Of a stretch of DNA of 64,000 nucleotides, positions 27,274-35,202 are shown one piece after another (position 1 is the first letter of the stretch; every line of letters starts with the position of its first letter). The translations under genes were made by a program, and so were the position numbers. This DNA comes from JAICMB01 sp963838885 (lineage in GTDB: Bacteria; Acidobacteriota; Terriglobia; Bryobacterales; Bryobacteraceae). The notes below the pieces were generated by a model. It worked only from the letters and a program-made list of their open reading frames with translations, was not told the origin of the DNA and searched no databases. The DNA is taken from positions 87,102 through 151,101 of the forward strand of contig CAWITB010000044.1 of NCBI GenBank assembly GCA_963838885.1, in the 5' to 3' direction.

Positions 27274-29454
27274 TTAGGGCGCGACGAAGATGCCGAAGCC
27301 GGCGCTGGTTGCGCCTCCGGCCTGTAGAGTAAAGCCGGCTGCTCCGCCAGAGAGGCCCGGGGCTACATACGGGGTCACAAAATTGATCTGGGCGATGCCG
27401 AAAAACATTCCGGGGGCATTGCCGGCGTAGGTGACGAGAACTTGCGGCGGGTTGTACGTCGCTGGAGCGATTTCGCAGTTGCAGGTATTCAGGGCCGACA
27501 CTGCGATTGCGCCATCGGGACCCAGCGGGTAAGGCGCGGGAAGACCGGTGGCCCAAATCGAGACCGTCGAGCCGGCCTTGGCGGGGTTGGATGCGGAGTT
27601 GACGGAGCCATCCTGATTGAGGGCGGCCGTGCTTCCGTCGGCGTTGCGGAAGACTTCAGGGTCAGCCGTTATGGCAAAAACGGAGAAGGCGGGCAACACC
27701 GCGAGGTTGTTCGTTACGGTCACGCTGGAGGGCGCCACCGGGCGGAGCTCGAAAGGGACGATGGCGTTAATCTGCGAATCGGAAACGTAGAGCAGAGGCG
27801 CGGGCGAGGCCGCCGATGGTTACTTGAACGCCGCCGAGGGATTGGGCGCGGGTCCGGACGATGAAGCCGGTGTCGCCGGTCCGATGTGTGGCCCGTAGAT
27901 GGAGATGAGCTCTCCGGGCGCAATGCGGCCGGAGAGAGGGCCATACGCGGCATTGGCGATTACGAAAACGCGCGGCGCGGGCGCGATCTCTGGCGTGAAG
28001 GTCGAGAGGATGCCTATGGTTCCGGCCATGTGCACCGTGCCGGCGGCATCGACCGCGATCGACTGCGAAGCGGTTCCGGTGGGGAATCGGGCCGAATAGG
28101 AAAGCGCCGATGCGGAGGGATTCAGCTCGACGATAAAGTCGTTGCCGGGCGCGGTCCAGCCGTTGGCGTCGGGAAAGCCCGGCAGCAATGATGAGACGGT
28201 CCCCGAGACCCAGGAATTGCCTTGCTTATCGATCGCAATTGACAGCGCATTGTCGGGCTGCGAGCCGCTGAGGTAGGTCGACCAAATCAGCGCCGTGCCC
28301 GTGGGATTGAGTTTGAGAACGAAGGCGTCGTAGTTGAATAGGGTTTGTCCTGGTTGCGGACCGGAGTAGGACGTTTGCAACGCGCCGGGGGTGGTGGGGA
28401 ACATGGGATCTTCCGTATCTCCCGCGATATAAGCATTGCCCAACGCATCCACGGCGAGCGCGCTGACGCGACTTGCCGGGATTCCCGCCAAATCGACGTT
28501 GGGGCTGATATACGTGAGATAGCTCAAGCCCGATCCATCGGCCTTGACCTTGGCGATAAATGGGCCCACGCCTCCGGTATCCGATGGGCCCGGTACGCCA
28601 GGAACGAAAGCGCCTGGAGTGGTCGGGAGATCGCGCACGACCGTGTTGCCCGCGACATAGACGTTTCCAGCGGGGTCGAGCGCAATGGCGCTGCCCGTGC
28701 TGCTGTAGGGCGACAGAAAACAACTGCTGCCGCCATAACAGGAGTGCTGGGTTCCATTCAGCAGCGCGGTCCACAGAATGCGATCGCCCGCCGCCGAAAT
28801 TTCGCTGATCAGCGCCGGCAAGTGCGCTGCGATGCCGAACAATGGTTTGTCGGTCGGGAGGCCTGGAGTAGAGGTGAAATCCGAAGCCCCGGTTTGTCCG
28901 GTCACGTACATGTTGCCGTTCGAATTGACGGCGATGCCGGATAGCGAGCTTGGCCCTTTCGCACCGCCGAAGTAGGTGGAATACAGGAGAATGCCCTCTG
29001 GAGTAAATTTCGCGATGAAGGAGCCGCCGGGCTGAGTTTGCAGTGCGTTTCGCAACGGGAAATCGGAGGAAGAAGTGGTTCCGGCGATGTAGATGTTGCC
29101 TTGTGGATCGACGGCGACCGCATTCGCCTGGTCGTTTCCTTTACCGCTGAGCGTGGCCGTAAATACAAGGTCTCCAGAGGCGTCGATTTTGGAAACGAAA
29201 GCGTCGGCCACGGTAGCGGTGATCACGCGGCTGCCTGCCGCATAGGTATTGCCCGTTGCATCGACGGCGATCTGGGCCACGCGATAGACATTCGCGTCGC
29301 CGATGAAGGTCGTATAGCCCGCTGTGGGGAGCAAGAACTCGCTTTGCGGAGTTGCCGTCCTGATCCATGAGTCGGGATCGCGGCCAGTGTAATTGAAGTG
29401 CGTTGAGGCGAATGCGCATGCCGCTATTGGCAGGAGAACGATCCACGACTTCAC
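27274..29454 (-). CDS. secreted SBBP beta-propeller protein with TIGR03437-type end, interrupted at 27820
   Basis: About 726 codons from a GTG at 29454, preceded by GGGAG and followed by a signal peptide (KSWIVLLPIAACAFA). Residues 40-520 carry SBBP-type repeats (VDATGNTYAAGS, VDPQGNIYIAGTTSSSDFP). The C-terminus is the Solibacter-type domain (GELISIYGPHIGP, LLYVSDSQINAIVPFELRP, GNAPGMFFGIAQINFVTP). A TAA at 27820-27822 interrupts it, but the frame after the stop is the same; the expected VTIGGLA is displaced by one base only between 27803 and 27822. Two compensating single-base errors explain this better than a nonsense mutation. Confidence 0.8.
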
Positions 29455-29557
29455 AATGAGGTCTCCCAGAACGGGAACGGGCGCTATTATGTCAAGAATA
29501 GCCGATTGGCGCCGGGCTTTGCTTGGCAACAGTGCGCGTAAGGTGTCTAATAAACAT

Positions 29558-29872
29558 ATGGCCAAGCCGAAGCGCAACCTGATCGAAGTGAAGTGCCCTT
29601 GTTGCGAGGCCACGCTGCAGATCGATGCCGAGCTCGGCGCCGTTATCAGTCATCAGGAGCACCAGAAACCACCCTCGATTCAAGACATGGAAGAAGCGGT
29701 CCGCAAGCTGCGCGGCGAGGAGGCGCGGCGGGCCGAAGTTTTCGACAAGTCGTTCGAGCAGCACAAGTCGCATCAGAAGGTGCTGGAGCGCAAATTCGAC
29801 GAGCTTCTGAAGCAGGCGAAAGAGAGCCCCGACACCGCTCCCCCGCCCAAGCGCCCATTCGACTTCGATTGA
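29558..29872 (+). CDS. small zinc-ribbon-like protein, function unknown
   Basis: 104 residues from the ATG at 29558, preceded by AAGGTG; an in-frame upstream extension to 29393 lacks a ribosome-binding site. It has one CPCC motif (residues 13-16) in a strand-turn setting (EVKCPCCEATLQIDAEL), then a charged, probably coiled-coil region to residue 85 and a proline-rich end. A single CxxC could form half of a dimeric zinc site. It sits 61 bases before alaS on the same strand and may share its promoter. Confidence 0.65.
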   Translation: MAKPKRNLIEVKCPCCEATLQIDAELGAVISHQEHQKPPSIQDMEEAVRKLRGEEARRAEVFDKSFEQHKSHQKVLERKFDELLKQAKESPDTAPPPKRPFDFD

Positions 29873-29933
29873 CTTTATCCCTCGCGGCCCCTTCCCGGCG
29901 GCGCCGCGCTCCGCCGCGCGAGAATAGAACTAC

Positions 29934-32537
29934 ATGACCGGTAACGACATCCGCCAGAAGTTTCTCGATTACTTCGCCGCGCGCGGTCACCGCATCGTCA
30001 AAAGCTCCTCGCTGGTCCCGGCGAACGATCCGACTCTGTTGTTCGCCAACGCGGGCATGAACCAGTTCAAAGACGTGTTTACCGGTGTGGAAACGCGGGA
30101 ATACTCGCGCGCAACAACGTTACAGAAGTGCGTCCGCGCGGGAGGCAAGCACAACGACCTCGATAATGTCGGCTACACGCGGCGGCATCTTACGTTTTTC
30201 CAGATGCTGGGCAACTTTTCCTTTGGCGATTATTTCAAGCGCGAGGCCATCGCCTTTGCCTGGGAGCTCATCAGCAAAGATTTCGGCATTCCGAAAGATA
30301 AGCTTTATATCACGGTTTTTCGCGAAGACGGCGAAGCCGAAAATTTGTGGCGGGAGGTCGCGGGCATCTCGGGAGATCGCATCTTCCGTCTCGGCGAAGA
30401 GGACAATTTCTGGCAGATGGGTGAAACAGGACCATGCGGTCCGTGTTCCGAGATCTTCTACGACATGGGTCCGCAAGCGGCCGAGCCGGGCCGCGAGCAA
30501 GAGCGCTTTCCTGACGACACCGGCGACCGTTTCGTCGAAATCTGGAATCTCGTCTTTATGCAGTACGACCGCGCCTCGGACGGGATCATGACTCCTCTGC
30601 CGCGGCCCTCCATCGATACTGGCATGGGGCTGGAGCGAGTGGCCGCGGTGATGCAGGGTAAGATCTCGGTTTACGATACCGATCTTCTGCGCCCCATTAT
30701 CGACCGCGCCGCCGAGCTTTTTGGCGTGTCGTACGGAGACTCGGAACGGTCCGATACCGTGTTGCGCATCAACGCCGACCACGCCCGCGCCACAGCCTTC
30801 CTGATCCACGACGGCGTGCTGCCATCGAATGAAGGCCGCGGCTACGTGCTGCGGAAAATCATGCGCCGGGCCATCCGCAACGCGCGCATGATTGGCCGTC
30901 AGCAGCCCTATCTCTACGAGCTGACCGGCTTCATCGCGGAGCTGATGCGGCCCGGCTATCCCGAGATGATGGAAAGCATCCAGCGCGTGGCGCGCGTCGC
31001 GAAAGACGAAGAACACCGCTACGCCACAACGTTCCAGATCGCCGAGAAGATTTTCCGCGACGAAGCCGCTGCGGCGGCGGATCGCATCATCCCCGGGCCG
31101 GCCGCGTTCCGCCTTTATGATACGTACGGACTGGCGCTCGACGAGCAGGAAGACATGGCGCGGGAGCTGGATCTCGCCATCGATCGCGAAGGGTTTGCGA
31201 CCGAAATGGAGAGGCAGCGTGCCCGCGCCCGCGCAAGTTGGAAAGGCGCCGCCCAAGCCCAGATCTCGCCCCTTTACCGCACCCTCAAGCCGACCGAGTT
31301 CGTCGGACGCGACACGCTCGAAGCGGCGGTTGAAGTCACAGCGGTGCTCAATATCGATGGCCGCACCGAGGTCGCTCTCAATCACACTCCTTTCTATGCC
31401 GAAGCCGGCGGACAGGTCGGGGACATCGGCGGGTTGTATCTTGCCTCCACTGGTGAGAAAGCGGCCGAGGTCGAGGACACCTATAAACCGGCCCCCGGCG
31501 CCTACGTCCACAAGGTTCGGCTGCTGCTTCCGCTGGCGGAAGGCGAGCGCCTGATCGCCCGCGTCGACCCCGCTCTGCGAAATTCGACGATGCGCAACCA
31601 CACCGCCACGCACCTGCTGCACGCGGCCTTGCGGACTGTACTTGGGACGCATGTCAAACAAGCCGGCAGCGTCGTCGATCCAGGCCGTCTCCGTTTTGAT
31701 TTCACGCATTACGCCGCCCTTGACCCCGCGGAAATCGGCGAAGTCGAACGGCTGGTCAATGAGGAGGTCCTCAAGAACGTGGAGGTCCATACGCATGTCA
31801 TGGATCTCGATGAGGCGCTGAATAGCGGCGCCATGGCGCTGTTCGGCGAAAAGTACGGCGATAAAGTGCGCGTCGTCTCAATCGAGCAGTTCAGCAAGGA
31901 GCTGTGCGGGGGCACACACGTGCATCGAACCGGCGACATCGGCGTCTGCAAGATCGTTTATGAGGGCAGCATTTCCGCCGGTGTCCGCCGCATCGAAGCG
32001 ATCAGCGGAGAAGAGGCGCTGCGCCGTTTCCAGCAGGCGCTCGCGTCGCTTCACCGCGCGGCGCACGTCGTGAACACGCCCGAAAACAAGCTTATTGACG
32101 AGATTGAAAGACTGGTCGAAGATCGCAAGTCGCTCGAGAAGCGTCTCGAACAGATGAAGGACAAGGTCGCCCGGGCGCAGCTCGGCGGGCTCGAAGGCGA
32201 TGCCCGGACCATCAAAGGCGTGCGCGTGCTCGCCGCGCAGGTTCCGGACATGGATCGCGCCCAGCTTCGTACTCTCGCCGATTCGCTTCGCAACAAGCGC
32301 GTCAATGTCGTCGTGCTCGCCACGGCGCAAGATTCGAATATTGCGATTGTCGCCGCGGTCACGAAGGAGCTTTCGGGTAAGGTACACGCGGGCAAACTCG
32401 CCGGAACCGTCGCGCAGGCTGTCGGCGGTAAGGGCGGCGGACGTCCCGACATGGCGGAAGCCGGAGGCAAGAACACCGCCGCGCTCCCGGCCGCGCTGGC
32501 GAACATCTACGATACCGTCGAGGCGCTTCTGCAATGA
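29934..32537 (+). CDS. alaS: alanyl-tRNA synthetase
   Basis: 867 residues, normal length. The class II catalytic core contains FANAGMNQFKDVF, TGPCGPCSEI and STG-GLER-type motif DTGMGLERVAAV. The editing domain has the zinc ligands HTATHLLHA and CGGTHVHRTGDIG, and the C-Ala domain with its glycine-rich segment GGKGGGRPDMAEAGG closes the protein. It charges tRNA(Ala) in the cytoplasm. The next gene starts inside its stop codon (ATGA), so the two are co-translated. Confidence 0.98.
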   Translation: MTGNDIRQKFLDYFAARGHRIVKSSSLVPANDPTLLFANAGMNQFKDVFTGVETREYSRATTLQKCVRAGGKHNDLDNVGYTRRHLTFFQMLGNFSFGDYFKREAIAFAWELISKDFGIPKDKLYITVFREDGEAENLWREVAGISGDRIFRLGEEDNFWQMGETGPCGPCSEIFYDMGPQAAEPGREQERFPDDTGDRFVEIWNLVFMQYDRASDGIMTPLPRPSIDTGMGLERVAAVMQGKISVYDTDLLRPIIDRAAELFGVSYGDSERSDTVLRINADHARATAFLIHDGVLPSNEGRGYVLRKIMRRAIRNARMIGRQQPYLYELTGFIAELMRPGYPEMMESIQRVARVAKDEEHRYATTFQIAEKIFRDEAAAAADRIIPGPAAFRLYDTYGLALDEQEDMARELDLAIDREGFATEMERQRARARASWKGAAQAQISPLYRTLKPTEFVGRDTLEAAVEVTAVLNIDGRTEVALNHTPFYAEAGGQVGDIGGLYLASTGEKAAEVEDTYKPAPGAYVHKVRLLLPLAEGERLIARVDPALRNSTMRNHTATHLLHAALRTVLGTHVKQAGSVVDPGRLRFDFTHYAALDPAEIGEVERLVNEEVLKNVEVHTHVMDLDEALNSGAMALFGEKYGDKVRVVSIEQFSKELCGGTHVHRTGDIGVCKIVYEGSISAGVRRIEAISGEEALRRFQQALASLHRAAHVVNTPENKLIDEIERLVEDRKSLEKRLEQMKDKVARAQLGGLEGDARTIKGVRVLAAQVPDMDRAQLRTLADSLRNKRVNVVVLATAQDSNIAIVAAVTKELSGKVHAGKLAGTVAQAVGGKGGGRPDMAEAGGKNTAALPAALANIYDTVEALLQ

Positions 32538-33541
32538 CCGCGTCTCCAACGGAAGTGTACGATGCCATCATCGTCGGCGCCGGGCCTACCGGCCTTGCCT
32601 GCGCCATCGAACTGAAAACTCGCGGACTCGGCGCCGTTCTGTTCGACAAGGGCTGTCTGACCAATTCGCTCTACAACTATCCGACGCACATGACGTTCTT
32701 CACCACGCCGGAGCTACTGGAGATCGGCAACATTCCGATGACTTCGATGTATGAGAAGCCGACGAGGACGGAAGCGCTCAAGTATTATCGCCGCGTGACG
32801 GAACACTACAAGCTCGATGTTCGCCAGTACGAGCGCGTTCTGACCATCGGCGGCGCCGATAACGGTTTCCTGGTCACCACCAGCAAAGGCTATTACCACG
32901 GCCGCAAAATTATCATCGCGAACGGCTATTACGACGTTCCGAACCTGCTGAACGTGCCTGGCGAATCGCTCGACAAAGTCATTCATTATTACAAGGAGCC
33001 GCACCCCTATTACGATCACGACGTTGTGATTGTAGGAGCCAAAAATTCCGCCGCGATTGCCGCTCTCGAGCTGTACTGGACCGGAGCCCGCGTCACGCTG
33101 GTACACCGCGGGCCGGGCATTTCGAGCCGCGTCAAATATTGGATCAAGCCGAATATTGAGAATCGTATCGCCAACGGCGAGATCCACGCCTATTTCAACT
33201 CGCGCGTACTCGAAATCCTGCCCGATTCCGTGATTTTGGAAACGCCCCAGGGCGAGGTCGGGCTCAAGAACGATTTCGTGCTGGCCATGATCGGCTATCG
33301 TCCGGACCTGCAATTCCTGGCCGCCCATGGCATCGCGCTCGATCCGGAAACGCAGCGCCCGCGCACCAATCCCGATACGCTCGAAAGCGATCGCGCCGGC
33401 ATTTATCTGGCGGGCGTGATCGTGGCCGGCATGCACACCAACGAGATTTTCATCGAGAACGGCCGCTTCCATGGCAGGAAGATCGCCGAAAGCATCGCCG
33501 CTGCTCTTGCCGCGCCGCAGTTGACCGGCGCGCGTAACTGA
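32534..33541 (+). CDS. ypdA: YpdA-family FAD/NADPH disulfide reductase (bacillithiol-type)
   Basis: 335 residues. The FAD-binding motif GAGPTGLACAIEL begins at about residue 15 and the NADPH motif GAKNSAAIAALELYWTGA at about 165. As in YpdA, and unlike thioredoxin reductase, no CxxC redox motif is present between them; the N-terminal FDKGCLTNSLYNYPTHMTFF block is characteristic. YpdA reduces oxidised bacillithiol in Firmicutes, so this suggests that a bacillithiol-like thiol is used here; this is inference. The ATG overlaps the alaS stop. Confidence 0.85.
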   Translation: MTASPTEVYDAIIVGAGPTGLACAIELKTRGLGAVLFDKGCLTNSLYNYPTHMTFFTTPELLEIGNIPMTSMYEKPTRTEALKYYRRVTEHYKLDVRQYERVLTIGGADNGFLVTTSKGYYHGRKIIIANGYYDVPNLLNVPGESLDKVIHYYKEPHPYYDHDVVIVGAKNSAAIAALELYWTGARVTLVHRGPGISSRVKYWIKPNIENRIANGEIHAYFNSRVLEILPDSVILETPQGEVGLKNDFVLAMIGYRPDLQFLAAHGIALDPETQRPRTNPDTLESDRAGIYLAGVIVAGMHTNEIFIENGRFHGRKIAESIAAALAAPQLTGARN

Positions 33542-33929
33542 TTGCGACTGCTGCCGGCGATGAGCGGCGATTTGCGGCTCCGGCACGCGAATCACAGGCG
33601 TTCCAGCGCGGACGGCCGGAACGCTCCGGCACTTCACTTCGGCGGGGCATTGCTTTTTGCGGCGCGGTCGAACGAAGAGGGGCACGTTTCGACGACAAGG
33701 AAGTCAAGTGAACCCGAGTACGAGAAGTCGTGGCAAGATATCTGCCCCGGCGAAGAGCTTAGATCTGAAATCGCGCCGATGATTGGCGCCAGCATCCTAG
33801 ACTGCGCTGCTGTGAGCCGCAGCCCAGCCGGAATGAAAGTAGAGAAGTCGGCCGCCTGCTCGCGATTGGAACTCGACCGCACAGGCTGTACGGGCTAACG
33901 GTGCTAAACTGGCGTCCGAGAACACCATC
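33542..33929. other. 388-base stretch without a functional gene
   Basis: It contains an inverted repeat GCGTTCC...GGAACGC at 33598-33624, possibly a terminator for alaS-ypdA though no T-run follows, and a segment at 33667-33710 that resembles part of hypB on the minus strand (see findings). Open frames on both strands here lack recognisable motifs. Confidence 0.4.
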
Positions 33930-35171
33930 ATGACACGCCGCGATGCCCTCAAACCCGCCCTGTTGGGAGCGCCCGCCGCATTGTTGGCCGATACGCCGGC
34001 GAGCGAGCGCGCGCCTGGAGCGGCAAAGCCTCTGAAGATCGCGCGAGTAGAGGTCCTGCATCTCGAAAAGCCGCTGACGGACCGTTTTTGGATGGCCAAC
34101 TCGCCCATCGGCGGTTACCACCCCAAGGCTTCGCGGCTGATTGTCACGATTCACACCGATGGCGGCGTCAGCGGCCATGGCGAGGGATCCGGTGGAGGCG
34201 CCGATCTGTTCCGCAAAGGATTTGCAGACCTTCTGATCGGCGAGGATCCTTACATGGTAGGGCGCATCTGGGAAAAGATGTTCGCCCCGACTTATGGCCG
34301 TGAGCCTTCGACGCGCGGATGGGGACAAAGCGGCATAATCGCCGCAATGGCGCCGGTCGATCAAGCGATTTATGACATTATGTCGAAGGCCGCCGGACTG
34401 CCCGTATATAAGTTCCTCGGCGGCTATCGCGATACGGTGCCGGTATACATTACGGGCGGATATTACCGCGAGGGGAAGGGCATCCCGGAACTGGTGCAAG
34501 AGATCCGCGGCTACCTCGACAAGGGATTTAATGCCATTAAGCTCAAGGTTGGCGGCATCAGCGGAGGCTACTCAGTAGAGGACGACTACAACCGCGTGAA
34601 AGCGGTGCGCGAGGCGGTTGGCCCCAAGGTGAGGCTGATGCTCGATGTCAACCAGGGCTGGGACGTGCCCACCGCGATACGCGCTTCGAATATGATGTAC
34701 GACCTCGACATACATTGGTTGGAGGAGCCGCTGCGTTGGTATGACGATGTCGAGCCGCTCAAGCAAGTGAAATTGAACACGCGCATCCCTCTGGCCTCGG
34801 GCGAGCACGAGCAGACGCGCTGGGGCGCGCGCCGCCTGATGGAAACCGGCGCGATCGATTATATGCAGTTCGATTGCAACGCCCACGGGGGCATCACGGA
34901 ATGGCGCAAGGTCGCGGGCATGGCGAGCATGTCGCACATCCAGATGGCGCCGCATCATGAACCCGTATTGCACGGTCACTTGCTGGCATCCGTGCCAAAC
35001 GGCCACATTTTGGAATCGTTCGCCAACCCGGAGCGGGACCCGTTCTTCTTCGAGCTATACGATCGCAGGCCGCGAATCGAGAAGAGCGTGCTGTATCTCG
35101 ACGATACGCCTGGGTTCGGGATTGAGTTCAACCAAAAAGCCCTGCAACGCTACGGGACCAAGATTTTATAA
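33930..35171 (+). CDS. Tat-exported mandelate-racemase/enolase superfamily protein
   Basis: 413 residues. The N-terminus TRRDALKPALLGAPAALLA is a twin-arginine signal, so the enzyme is exported folded. The barrel carries the superfamily residues: KLK at 204-206 (general base lysine), metal ligands D239, E265/E266 and E292, and a histidine pair at 342-343 (APHHEP). This pattern fits acid-sugar dehydratases of the MR subgroup, such as galactonate- or rhamnonate-type enzymes, but the substrate cannot be named. Periplasmic location is unusual for this superfamily. A kinase/propeller gene follows 31 bases later. Confidence 0.85.
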   Translation: MTRRDALKPALLGAPAALLADTPASERAPGAAKPLKIARVEVLHLEKPLTDRFWMANSPIGGYHPKASRLIVTIHTDGGVSGHGEGSGGGADLFRKGFADLLIGEDPYMVGRIWEKMFAPTYGREPSTRGWGQSGIIAAMAPVDQAIYDIMSKAAGLPVYKFLGGYRDTVPVYITGGYYREGKGIPELVQEIRGYLDKGFNAIKLKVGGISGGYSVEDDYNRVKAVREAVGPKVRLMLDVNQGWDVPTAIRASNMMYDLDIHWLEEPLRWYDDVEPLKQVKLNTRIPLASGEHEQTRWGARRLMETGAIDYMQFDCNAHGGITEWRKVAGMASMSHIQMAPHHEPVLHGHLLASVPNGHILESFANPERDPFFFELYDRRPRIEKSVLYLDDTPGFGIEFNQKALQRYGTKIL

Positions 35172-35202
35172 AGGGTATTGTTGAGAGGCATGGCGTCCTT
35201 GA

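Noticed and set aside
33542..33898. 118-codon open frame on the plus strand
   Set aside because: No conserved motif, no ribosome-binding site, and it covers the inverted repeat and the hypB-like fragment.
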